A DNA stretch of 64,000 nt, from NCBI RefSeq assembly GCF_005280585.1, contig NZ_SZVO01000008.1, positions 1 to 64,000 on the forward strand, in the 5' to 3' direction. A program made the translations under genes and the position numbers. The DNA is from Dyadobacter frigoris (GTDB lineage: Bacteria; Bacteroidota; Bacteroidia; Cytophagales; Spirosomataceae). This document shows, piece after piece, positions 1-8,418 of the stretch. Numbering within the stretch: position 1 is the first letter of the stretch; each line of letters opens with the position of its first letter. The notes below the pieces were generated by a model. That model was not told where the DNA came from, ran no database searches, and saw nothing but the letters and a program-made list of their open reading frames with translations.

Positions 1-245
1 GCAGATTCTATTTTCCTTGAACTAAAAATGCCTGTCGAGTAGCCGTAAAAGATCAGAGCCAGAAGTAATTTGGGGTCATAGGCAGCAGTGCCAGTACCAC
101 GATACTGTGCATAAATCCTGGTAAAATCCAGCTTATCGACGATCTCAACGGTGAATCGGGCCAAATGGTCCTGTGGCAACCATTCTTCAAGATCATATGG
201 CATAAATGTCGTTTGCCCGCGGTTAGCTCCTACAAAATGTTTCAT
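1..245 (-). CDS. IS1182-type transposase, N-terminal part (cut by window edge)
   Basis: The first ~81 residues of a DDE transposase; the rest lies left of the window. The reading starts at ATG 245 with MKHFVGANRGQ. The stretch YDPKLLLALIFYGYSTGIFS (about residues 57-76) followed by SRK is the DUF772 helix bundle typical of IS1182/IS5-type transposases. Such proteins bind the element ends and cut and join DNA. No frameshift is visible in this part. The element's right end should lie just outside the gene, near the GTCCGACAGGCTG stretch around 274-290. The family call is recalled from domain resemblance; the catalytic domain is not visible. Confidence 0.8.
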   Translation of the reverse strand, partial: MKHFVGANRGQTTFMPYDLEEWLPQDHLARFTVEIVDKLDFTRIYAQYRGTGTAAYDPKLLLALIFYGYSTGIFSSRKIES

Positions 246-747
246 AATCTGAAGATACAAAACTATTTCTAAACGTTCAAGTCCGACAGGCTGCTAGCAA
301 TTTGTTCATACTTGCTCTTCCGAAATTTCCGATACAGTCTTTAACAAATAACTTGATTTATAACTGAATGTAAGCACCATCCATCGCTTACCGACAAAAG
401 CGCCCGATGCTTTTCTGATTACGCATGATTGGTCATTCATCCAATTTAATTGTCTGAATAAGCTTCAAAAGTTTAGTTAAGTGTTCGATTTGGTTCCCTT
501 CATCTCCACAAAAAACACTTTCAAATCATTCAAAAGCCTGTTTGCGCCATGTAAACAGGTCTTTTTGTTTGGGTATCAAAACTTATAAAAATTCACATAA
601 ATCAAGTGAGTTATTCGTGTATTACTTTTGAGCTTTAAAAAGTACTCGCAGATAATGTTATAAGTATTTGTAAATAAGTGTATTAGTATGATTTTGATCT
701 TATTTCTTTTAGGGTGAAATCTGAGCTTTGTTTCATTCTAAACGTAG
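246..747. other. Intergenic: insertion sequence end and upstream region of the integrase relic
   Basis: No gene seen. The probable outer end of the IS1182-type element is within the first ~50 bases. A hairpin with a T-run is present at 532-566. At 623-630 the octamer TACTTTTG fits the Bacteroidota -7 element (TAnnTTTG), but no matching -33 TTTG is found 19 bases upstream, so it is only a weak promoter candidate for the integrase relic. Confidence 0.5.
532..566. terminator. Candidate intrinsic terminator hairpin
   Basis: AAAAGCCTGTTT (532-543) pairs with AAACAGGTCTTTTT (553-566) around a short loop, with one mismatch. Runs of A on the left and T on the right allow termination on either strand. 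No intact gene ends directly beside it. Confidence 0.45.
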
Positions 748-1228
748 ATGAAAATGACGGAAAAGACACTTGGGTTATTATTTTATCTAAAACCCGCAAA
801 AAGCGACAGAGGGGAAGAGCGGTTCATTTGTCTTAGAATCACAATCGATGGGAGGTCTAACGAGATTTCCACAAAAAGAAAGTGGGCGATCAACCATTGG
901 AATTCAGGATCAGGCTTTGCAGAAGGTAGTGAGGAGGATGCCAAAACACTGAATGTTTTCCTTGATACTTTCACGCAGAACGTTCATCAGGCCCGGCGTA
1001 AGCGGATGGATGCTGGAAAAGACGTTTCATCTGAAACGGTACAAAAGGTATTATTAGGGCGAGATGAAAAAAAGAGGGTGGTTCTGGATATTTTTCAATT
1101 TCATGATGATAAAATGGAGAAACTTGTTGGAAAGGAATTTGCTGCGGGAACATTCCAGCGATTTAAGACAAGATCATACGAGGTCATTTATTTCATTTAA
1201 GTATGACAAATCTGATAAGGATACAGTG
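748..1228 (+). pseudogene. Tyrosine recombinase (phage integrase-like), N-terminal remnant with frameshift
   Basis: The intact part from ATG 748 reads as the arm-type DNA-binding N-terminus of Bacteroidota tyrosine recombinases: a beta-rich start (LLFYLKPAKSDRGEERFICL) then a helical region with KRKWAINHWN. After GTFQRFKT (about 1140-1171) the frame is lost; the next forward frame continues with DHTRSFISFKYDKSDKD, the expected core-binding (SAM-like) region. Homology then stops where the IS21-like relic begins at about 1231. The catalytic domain with the R-H-R-Y residues is absent, so no recombinase activity is expected. A full protein of this family is about 400 residues. Confidence 0.75.
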
Positions 1229-1230
1229 GT

Positions 1231-1370
1231 GGAAAATTCTGACAGCTTGACCACATGATTCCGTGACAGCTTGACCAGTAACTTGTGCTTAATTGTATTA
1301 AGTTACAATGTTGTCGATCAATTATTTAAGCTGGTCAATTCTGGCCGAAATGATGTGGCCGTAATTTTCC
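1231..1370. mobile_element. MITE-like relic: two IS21-type ends with no transposase
   Basis: GGAAAATT at 1231-1238 is matched by AATTTTCC at 1363-1370. Inside the left end the 14-mer TGACAGCTTGACCA occurs twice (1240-1253 and 1264-1277, 24 bases apart). The right end carries a related inverted copy (AAGCTGGTCAATTCTGGCC, 1328-1346). Multiple short repeats near each end are typical of IS21 elements, but there is no room for istA/istB. The ~140-bp unit separates a broken integrase from a broken secreted-protein gene. It may be an internally deleted element or two ends joined by recombination; family assignment is inferred from the repeat layout. Confidence 0.6.
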
Positions 1371-1837
1371 GGATTGCGATAGTCAATGGCTCCGAATTAT
1401 CGGAAGGGACTGGAATACTTCCGGACGTAACCAGAAAATTTCCCGAAGCAGAACTGGAATAGGAAATCTGAAGACTGGCTTCTTTATCCCCATTCAGTTC
1501 ACTCCCGGGCATGTCAGGAAGATAAAATATCTCTACCGTACCAAAGAAGTTAACCGGTGCATCAAAAGAATAAACCCGTTTAATACTGCCTGTGGGTGGC
1601 CTGCACCGGAATTGAAGTAACAGATAAAATTTTATTCGTTAACGTCAGGTCGCCAGGATCGGGAATCAAAGTGAGGCCGTCCAGAGCAACCGGTGTCCCT
1701 TTGACAATGTGAAATCCCTTGGCACCTGCAGCGAACTGAGCATTTGCATTCAGAGATATCAACGTCAGAGGTATTGTAAATAAGAGGAATTGTTTCACGG
1801 AGCGTAGGTACAATACATAATTGTATTTTCTGGTCAA
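1371..1837 (-). pseudogene. Exported protein, N-terminal remnant (frameshifted and cut by the IS21-like relic)
   Basis: Starts at 1837 with a clear signal peptide (QFLLFTIPLTLISLNANA-Q). The mature part begins FAAGAKGFHIVKGTPVALDG. At about 1595-1605 the frame breaks after SIPV; the next frame continues PPTGSIKRVYSFDAPVNFFG and runs open through PDMPGSELNGDKEASL to about 1371, where it enters the IS21-like relic (the overlap reads IRKITATS). The pattern of short beta-strand sentences resembles large Bacteroidota cell-surface/adhesin-like proteins, but no specific domain is recognised. Both the frameshift and the loss of the C-terminus argue that it is dead. Confidence 0.65.
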
Positions 1838-1964
1838 TCCATGGCAAACATTATGACTGAATATTGATTATCATCCATTTTTCCGGTGAAAGTAAGTTAA
1901 ATTCATGTGCAGTATTATGACATTTGGGAAGAAGCTCAAAAGAGACAGCTTACTTATGCCGTTT

Positions 1965-2735
1965 TTATTGAGATTCATACCAATCTAAAATATAATCAGC
2001 TACCTCTTCCCAACCCGCTTCTCCACAAATAAAATGGCTTTTACCTTCAAATATTTTTACAGCAACGCGGCTATTGGCATCCTTATAGCTGCGGGCAATT
2101 GTTTGTGTAAGGTTGGCCGGAAAAATATGGTCGCTGCCACCACCAACAAACAGAATTGGGGCGTGGGGTTTCTTAAAATCTATATTTGAAAAAGAATTCA
2201 AAACCAACTGTCGACTGACCTTATAACTTTCAGGTACTGCAAATTTTTCGAATGTCGGTTCTTTTTCAGTTTCAGGTATCGTATTGAAAAACGCATAGTC
2301 ATACCATTTACGGCTACCCATAAAATACTTCTTGAAAGAAAAAAAACCAAAGGCCGGTAAAACCGTTTTAAGTGTTTGAAATGGCGGAAAAACATTTTTT
2401 GGTGGTGCTCCATCAATGCTCACGCCGGCAGCGGCCTTTCCCATTTCGACCAATTTCAGTGCGGCCATTCCCGCCATCGAGTGGCCAATAATTAATGGCT
2501 TTTCAGGTAATGTTTCTAACAATTCAATAATATTGGTAACAACATCGATAAACCCTGTTTTAACAAGATCAGGATGAACTTTTGCTCTCAGCTCAGCAGG
2601 ATTACCTTCGTGTCCGGGGTTTGCAGGTGTATAAACTTTATAACCTTTTTGTTCATAGTAACTTTTCCATTCTGCCCAACTGGTGTTATTCACAAAATTT
2701 CCGTGAATCAGTACAATGGTTTTTGATCTTGCCAT
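1965..2735 (-). CDS. Alpha/beta-fold hydrolase
   Basis: A 256-residue cytoplasmic protein with no signal peptide. The oxyanion motif HGNF follows strand 3 (residues 11-14). The nucleophile elbow GHSMAG places Ser86, the acid is probably Asp in VGGGSDHIF (about 200), and the base is His in FEGKSHF (about 236). Length and layout fit small single-domain esterases/lipases; the substrate cannot be told. It stands alone, with decayed sequence on both sides, and has an intact triad. Confidence 0.85.
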   Translation of the reverse strand: MARSKTIVLIHGNFVNNTSWAEWKSYYEQKGYKVYTPANPGHEGNPAELRAKVHPDLVKTGFIDVVTNIIELLETLPEKPLIIGHSMAGMAALKLVEMGKAAAGVSIDGAPPKNVFPPFQTLKTVLPAFGFFSFKKYFMGSRKWYDYAFFNTIPETEKEPTFEKFAVPESYKVSRQLVLNSFSNIDFKKPHAPILFVGGGSDHIFPANLTQTIARSYKDANSRVAVKIFEGKSHFICGEAGWEEVADYILDWYESQ

Positions 2736-4006
2736 GCTATTTTATGTTTTAAATTAATAACCAGTTTTAATTCCTTCCTTTGTTGATTGCAGATAGCAAG
2801 CAGATGTTTGTTTGGTGACTGAAGGAACTTGTGATTCACCTGGCACAGTCCCAAAACTGAAAATTATAGTTAAGCTTTTGTCGACCCGACAACCCCCTTG
2901 TGACTGCGGCCATATTATCAGCACATTTACTACTTTCGATTAAGAAGGCCAAGGATGAAATATTTTCTTTGTCAAAAAAAAGTCTGCATTACCCTGGAAA
3001 TCACCGTATTCCAACTTACTCCATCTGCATATTTTTGATAGAATCCTGTTTAAAAGCATGAACATTTTCCTGGAAGGAGATCCGGGCAATTTTACTATGT
3101 GAAAAAATCAAGAACACTGAAGAGGTTAAAACCTCTGGATTTGTGAAATGGTAATATTTAGCGGTAATTTCTTTTTTACAAGAAAATAGCGGCGCCAACA
3201 CTTTATCAGATTAAAATAACATTGCTCTGGTGAAGTAGGAATAATTTTTGCTGAAAATGATTAATCTACTTTAATTAACTTATCACAGCTCGATATCTTC
3301 AAAAAGTACACTGTGATTTAACAATCAACCAGGATTCACGAAAATATAAAATAAACGCTAACAGCCTCACGGAAAAGACGTTTACAGGATTACTGTTACA
3401 ATGATAATAAGAAAAGATCAAAACCATATATCTTCTTGGAAAAAAGAAGGGAAACTGGTCTATAATTCCCATTTTCTTCTTTTGGGCGAAAAATTTCGAA
3501 TCCCAATAACCACTGAAATCAAGAAATGACCGGCATGGTGATTACATCCAAACGGGGATCAACAGTTATTTTTACGTTTTATCCGCCATTATTTTCCATG
3601 TGTCGGCGCTAAGTCCAATACAGTGGTTAAAAATATTGTCTGGCTCAGGCAGCTTTGGTGCTTCCGGATCTTTCCAATGCATCAATGGTAGCATTGGCAT
3701 GTTCGTAGTTGCGGGTAAAATGCCAAACGGTCTTTCAGTTGATCAAACCAGTGGCAAAAGGTAGACAGGCTATCGGAATGGATTGTGAGAGTCAAACAAG
3801 ATCTCCGGTTTTATCACCAGGTTCTCTTTATAGATACACTAAGAAGGCATTCGTTATTGCGTTGTATTACAGTGATAACGGAAAATATGTAACTCTCAAA
3901 GAAACATAGTCTGGACGGCCTAAAAATTGACTGGCAGATGTTTTTGCATTGGTATTTATAAAAGAATAGAAAATTTCTTTTCACAATTGCGGAATATTCG
4001 TAAAAA
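2736..4006. other. 1.27-kb stretch with no intact gene
   Basis: Short open frames here have no convincing start, ribosome site or family features. Two scraps look coding-like. On the plus strand, about 3530-3621, a frame reading GMVITSKRGSTVIFTFYP resembles the end of a histidine-kinase ATPase domain. On the minus strand, about 3659-3720, a frame reads NATIDALERSGSTKAA to a stop. Neither can be extended. The region is best read as eroded DNA between two broken genes. Confidence 0.4.
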
Positions 4007-5046
4007 ATGAAGAAATTTTTTATTTGCGTCCTTTTGCTCGCAGTATGTATCGGGAATTCAAATGCACAGCAGGTTCCGGATTGCTGATTTTGATCCTAAA
4101 ATCAGCAATCCAATTTACCCGAAGAAAGATGGGGCAATCGTGTTAGTGGATGAAGCGTCATAACTTTCATACCATTGCAACGCGTTACGATGCTTTTGCA
4201 AAAATGCGGAGCCGGGACGTTTACAATATAAAACCGGGAACACAGGCATTTTCGGCAAAAAGTTTGGAAGGTGTAAAAATTCTGGTGACTGCCAATACGT
4301 TGAATGTTGCCAATGAAAAAGAGTGGAGTAAACCAACGCCATCCGCATTTAAACATGACCAGTCCGGTAGTCGTTTTCACAAGGAATGTGTACGATTATT
4401 CCAAGAAATCTACTTTTCTTATCGGGGCCTCATTTGATTTAGGAATTGATAGTTTGAAATCGCTGCTTGCACAGGGGCGAGTAGATTCGTTCCTGGTGAT
4501 ATCGCACTTTTGGGCAATAAAATGTTCCTGTTTGAGAGGATCACGCCTTTTGGAGATTCAATCGTCATCAGTCCCATTGAAGAGGGTTCTGGTAGCTATT
4601 GGTACCAAGATCGGATTTATTGCCCGCAATTTTGATAAAAGTGATATTTTATCGGGAAAACAGCTGGTATTAAACGCAATGAAAGGGAAATATGTACTGC
4701 TTGATTTTTGGGGAACCCGGTGCGCTCCGTGTATGCAAATCAAGGATGATATAAAAAAAATACATCAGAATGTTGACAATAATAAAATGGCAATAATAGG
4801 GGTTTGCTATGACGACAATATTACAAAAGTTGCAACATTCATTCGAAAAAAGCGATTGAATGGGATCAGATTTTCGATAAGAGGTCTGAGTCCGCAATTG
4901 CCAAACTTTTTGATATAACGTCCTTTCCCTCATTTGTTCTTATTGATCCTCAGGGAAGGATTGTTTTTCGTGACGAAGGTATTAACGGATTCCAAAGATT
5001 GAATAGTCAATTGGCTGCACTTCTTAAAAGTGAAAATAAAATGTAA
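4007..5046 (+). pseudogene. Exported thioredoxin-like (TlpA/AhpC-TSA type) protein, multiply frameshifted
   Basis: Starts at ATG 4007 with a signal peptide (MKKFFICVLLLAVCIGNSNA). Coding-like text then hops frames several times: FRIADFDPKISNPIYPKKDG, then RHNFHTIATRYDAFAKMRS, then FLIGASFDLGID, then DIALLGNKMFLFERITPFGD, then GFIARNFDKSDILSGK leading to the redox motif WGTRCAPC (about 4711-4734), and after one more shift LFDITSFPSFVLIDPQGR to the stop at 5044-5046. The last part is the expected cis-Pro (SFPSF) half of a thioredoxin fold. The original was probably a periplasmic thiol-disulfide protein of about 340 residues. At least four frame changes make it non-functional. Confidence 0.75.
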
Positions 5047-5075
5047 GCATCTTATAAGTCAGCAAGAGGCTTGCT

Positions 5076-5122
5076 AAATAAAAATGACTCCCCCGACGAT
5101 GTCGAAAGAGCCATTTTTATTT
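5076..5122. terminator. Bidirectional intrinsic terminator
   Basis: AAATAAAAATGACTC (5076-5090) pairs with GAGCCATTTTTATTT (5108-5122), 14 of 15 positions, with an A-run and a T-run at the ends. It lies between the dead thioredoxin gene (plus) and the carboxylesterase (minus), which ends 13 bases away, so it can serve both. Confidence 0.75.
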
Positions 5123-5134
5123 GCGATTTTCAGG

Positions 5135-6775
5135 TCAATCTTTTGTAGTCATAGCATCCATCAGAATGTAGCGCCCTTTGTGTTTGTCAGTCTCCAGACG
5201 GCTGTTGACGTCCAGGTACATGTAATGGGCGTCACCTTCTCCTTTAACAGGTAACCATTCCGGGAGACCTTTGCCATTTGGGTTTGCTTTTTTGACAAAA
5301 TTGGCAAAATACTCCTGCATCGTAGCTGATACTTTATGATCTTCCGGTGTCCAGGCGTACACTTTATTGAGCGAAAGATTTCCCATCGCATATTCAATTT
5401 CAGCAGAGTGAACCGCACCTTTTGGTAATGGCGCTTTCACGGCCGAAGACTCCGCATTTTTGGAAACCCCACCGGCAAGGTTTGCAGATATATTTCCCAT
5501 TTCAGCATTCATAGCAGGACGTGGACGGCCATACAAGTATCGGTAAACAGGCTTTCCACCGCCGGTTTTACTTTGAATATCAATCCATTTCCATGTGCCG
5601 AAACCAATGAATCGGTCGCCGGCAAGATCCGTTGCAACTTGCTCGACCTCTGCATCGGAGGAAGCCGGATATTCCTTTAAAACTTTATCAGCTTGTTCTC
5701 CATACAACTTTTGAACTGCTTTTGTATAATTATCAAGCGTCGGTGTTTCCTTGCCTAAAATCATACGGTAATTCATTTCCTCAGAATTCCATCCAGCCAA
5801 TAAAGGCACCTGTGATTGTTTTCCTGCCTGGAATATTTTCAAAGGTGACTCAGGAAAGAAGTAGCCATCCACCGCTGAAAGAAATCTGGAAACACCCGCG
5901 TTAGCCGTCGCCTTTAACAACTCCTCAGCAGATATCGCACGCATTTCTGCCAATGTTTTTTTGCCGACCTGTTCGTTGAATTTTGCACCGGCCTGCTCCG
6001 CCTGCACCAAAGGCACCGGAGGAAGTGTGCCCAAAACGGATCCACTTTCACCAATAGCAGCAGAGAAAAGATTCTTAGAAAGCGGCGAAGCCATCAATGC
6101 GCTTACTGAAAGTGATCCGGCTGATTCTCCCGCAATTGTAACCCTGTCAGGATCACCTCCGAACGCTGCAATATTTTGCTTAACCCAGGCCAGCGACGCA
6201 GCCTGATCCAGATATCCGTAGTTTCCCGAAGCATGGTGTGGAGATTCTTTGGTAAGGTCCTCTGAGGCATAAAAGCCGAACACACCTAAACGATAATTCA
6301 CAGTTAAGCTCACGATACCTTTTGTAGCCATACTTTCTCCATCATAACGGCCCTCAGAACCGTCACCGGCCACAAAACCTCCACCGTAGAAATAGACAAG
6401 AACCGGAAGTTTTTCGCTCGCAGACTTTGCCGGCGTCCAAACATTCAGGTATAAACAGTCTTCGCTCATGCCGTCCGAACGAAAACCCATGTCTCCAAAA
6501 ACGGGATTTTGCATAGCGCGAGGGCCAAACTTGTCTGTTTTTCGAACACCCTGCCAGTCTTTAACCGGTTGAGGTTCACGCCAGCGGAATTCGCCGACCG
6601 GGGGAGCAGCAAAGGGAATCCCTTTAAATGCCCTGACCCCTGTGGACCCGATAACACCTTCTACGGTTCCGTTAACGGTTTTGGCCTGCGGAGCCGATGT
6701 TGCTTTTTTAGACTGCGCCGTCGCAACCTGCATGATCTGCAGTGCGAGCAGCATGGTAATAAAAATTGTTTTCAT
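5135..6775 (-). CDS. Type-B carboxylesterase, exported
   Basis: A 546-residue carboxylesterase/lipase with a signal peptide (MKTIFITMLLALQIMQVATA-Q). The family signatures are present: SEDCLYLNVW at 104-113, oxyanion motif YGGGF at 130-134, and the nucleophile elbow GESAGS with Ser218. The acid is probably Glu in WNSEEMNYR (about 336) and the base His in GAVHSAEIEYAMGN (about 459). It hydrolyses carboxylic esters in the periplasm; the natural substrate is unknown. It is divergent from the Nudix regulator gene, with 141 bases between, which makes control by that regulator possible but unproven. Confidence 0.92.
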   Translation of the reverse strand: MKTIFITMLLALQIMQVATAQSKKATSAPQAKTVNGTVEGVIGSTGVRAFKGIPFAAPPVGEFRWREPQPVKDWQGVRKTDKFGPRAMQNPVFGDMGFRSDGMSEDCLYLNVWTPAKSASEKLPVLVYFYGGGFVAGDGSEGRYDGESMATKGIVSLTVNYRLGVFGFYASEDLTKESPHHASGNYGYLDQAASLAWVKQNIAAFGGDPDRVTIAGESAGSLSVSALMASPLSKNLFSAAIGESGSVLGTLPPVPLVQAEQAGAKFNEQVGKKTLAEMRAISAEELLKATANAGVSRFLSAVDGYFFPESPLKIFQAGKQSQVPLLAGWNSEEMNYRMILGKETPTLDNYTKAVQKLYGEQADKVLKEYPASSDAEVEQVATDLAGDRFIGFGTWKWIDIQSKTGGGKPVYRYLYGRPRPAMNAEMGNISANLAGGVSKNAESSAVKAPLPKGAVHSAEIEYAMGNLSLNKVYAWTPEDHKVSATMQEYFANFVKKANPNGKGLPEWLPVKGEGDAHYMYLDVNSRLETDKHKGRYILMDAMTTKD

Positions 6776-6916
6776 TTTAGATTAATATAGAAATACATAC
6801 TAGTTAGGAAAGACAATCTGATGAATAAAATCTATATTGTCTCATTATGGAACAATAATAAAAAATTATTTTGACAATCTTCCTTTTTTCTAACTTGCAC
6901 ATAAAATTTTAATATA

Positions 6917-7663
6917 ATGAACGAAAAAGAAGCCCGATTAGAGCAAAATTCAGAAGGGGCCGGTTACTTGCCCGGGCTCGCCATGGATTTTGTGATTTTT
7001 GGATTTGATCAATACCAACTGAAAATCCTGTTGCTCGAATATCGCAATACAAGTCTGTTTGCACTGCCAGGCGGGTTTGTCAAAGAGAACGAAAATATGA
7101 ATGATGCTGCCCGACGCGTACTCAGTGAGCGCACCGGACTTTCGGATATTTACCTCGATCAATTTTATACGTTTGGAGATCTGGCCCGTTATGATCAGGC
7201 CCCTCTACGCACGATCATGCAGGCAAAAGGAATGAATCCGACCGATGATCACTGGCTTCTGCGACGTTTTGTTTCTGTGGGCTATTACGCGCTGATTGAT
7301 TTTATCAAAGCAACCCCGACACCTGATCCCCTTTCGGATACCTGCGTTTGGTATACGCTGGAAAATCTACCGGAGCTCATGCTCGACCATAAAACAATTG
7401 TAGAAAAAGCTTTGGAGACTTTAAGAGCAGATCTTGACAGGAAATTGGGCGGCATCGATAGCTGGGCAGCGCCTTTGCTTGCTAAAGCCTTCACGATGGG
7501 AGAACTTCAAAAATTATATGAAACGATCCTTGGACAAAAGCTGCGGCGGTCAAGTTTTCAGCGCAAGATGCTCAGTCTTGCTATTTTGGAAAGGCTTGAA
7601 AAACAATACAGCGGCGGTGCACATAAGGCACCGTATTTATATCAGTTTATAATGGAAAAATAA
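6917..7663 (+). CDS. Nudix-domain transcriptional regulator (NrtR/AraR-like)
   Basis: A 248-residue protein with a Nudix fold at about 20-165 and a winged-helix region at about 170-245. The Nudix box starts at GGFVKENEN (52-60) and continues RRVLSERTGL, so the catalytic REUxEE core is degraded. That is the usual state in NrtR-type regulators, which bind ADP-ribose or sugar-derived ligands rather than hydrolysing them. In Bacteroidota such proteins control sugar or NAD metabolism. It is divergent from the carboxylesterase. A weak promoter candidate (TTTG 6870, TAACTTGC 6891, spacing 17) precedes it. Confidence 0.85.
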   Translation: MNEKEARLEQNSEGAGYLPGLAMDFVIFGFDQYQLKILLLEYRNTSLFALPGGFVKENENMNDAARRVLSERTGLSDIYLDQFYTFGDLARYDQAPLRTIMQAKGMNPTDDHWLLRRFVSVGYYALIDFIKATPTPDPLSDTCVWYTLENLPELMLDHKTIVEKALETLRADLDRKLGGIDSWAAPLLAKAFTMGELQKLYETILGQKLRRSSFQRKMLSLAILERLEKQYSGGAHKAPYLYQFIMEK

Positions 7664-7699
7664 CTTCGCTTCTACACTACAGAAACAAAGAGCCGGAAG

Positions 7700-8056
7700 A
7701 AGTTCTGTCGAAGCCCATAGAGGAAGTAAATCTTTGCGAGCGGGATGCTGGAACCTATGCAGATACTATATTTAAAGATTTCATATGCCCTGTTGAGTTT
7801 TTTTCTGGTAATGTCAGAGAACTTGAACATCTAATAGAGCGCAGTGTGTTGCTGGTAAGCGGACAATTAAACAAATTCATTACCAATACCTGGAAATGCA
7901 ACCCGCACCGAAAGCGTTTCAGCGTTTTAATTGGTAACAATCAACGAGAATGAGCGGCAACACATTTTTGACACGTTAAATTACTGTCAAGGTTGGATCA
8001 CCGGTAAGGGCGGAGCCGCTGAAATGCCGGGATTGCTAAATAAGTATCCTCAATAA
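7700..8056 (+). pseudogene. C-terminal remnant of an NtrC-type sigma-54 activator
   Basis: An open frame (about 7700-7961) contains FFSGNVRELEHLIERSVLLV. This is the conserved end of the sigma-54 AAA+ domain (normally WPGNVRELENxIER), with the usual W-P replaced by F-S. After a frame change near 7930 the text TINENERQHIFDTLNYCQGW followed by GKGGAAEMPGLL matches the Fis-type helix-turn-helix start and ends at TAA 8054-8056. The receiver/GAF and most of the AAA+ domain are missing, with no start codon, so this is a fossil. Confidence 0.7.
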
Positions 8057-8060
8057 TCAA

Positions 8061-8094
8061 AAATGCCACCGGATTATAATTTACATCCGGTGGC
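8061..8094 (-). terminator. Hairpin with T-run on the minus strand
   Basis: GCCACCGGAT (8065-8074) and ATCCGGTGGC (8085-8094) form a perfect 10-bp stem with a 10-base loop. Read on the minus strand it is followed by TTTTTGATTATT, so it terminates leftward transcripts from the gene fragment at 8131-8404 and the thioredoxin-fold gene upstream. Confidence 0.65.
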
Positions 8095-8130
8095 TATGGA
8101 CTAAGTAATATCTTTAATTCTTTTTTAGAT

Positions 8131-8404
8131 TTATAAAGCAAAAGTTTTATTGGCAGGCTCATAGACCATGATTGCGGGATCAGTATTGGTAGCAACGATC
8201 TTACTTACTTGGGCAGTAGCCAAAGTGGAAGTGCCCGTTAAATGTGTAATTCCTTTTATTTCATCAAATGTTCCTAATTGGCAGACTTTTCCTCCGATAG
8301 TCACGGGTTTTGTAGCGTTTTTTGCCGGATTATTACGGTTAGCTGCTGGATCGATCTCAATTTGCCTGTGTAGTACATAGGCAATCAGTCCTTCCCGGCT
8401 TAAT
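8131..8404 (-). pseudogene. C-terminal fragment of an unrecognised protein
   Basis: A minus-strand frame opens after a TGA near 8405 and runs with no start codon: LSREGLIAYVLHRQIEIDPA, then KNATKPVTIGGKVCQLGTFD and, near the end, MVYEPANKTFAL to TAA at 8131. It reads like real protein (balanced composition, no stops for 90 codons) and is followed by a terminator. The family is not recognised. The 5' part is missing; the stop of the next intact gene on the same strand is only 14 bases upstream. Confidence 0.45.
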
Positions 8405-8418
8405 CAAGTAAATACAAT

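Noticed and set aside
3016..3201. 60-codon minus-strand frame in the gene-poor stretch
   Set aside because: No start context, no recognisable domain, isolated among stops; not enough to call a gene.
3709..3909. 66-codon plus-strand frame
   Set aside because: It lies opposite a coding-like scrap on the minus strand, and its residues look random.
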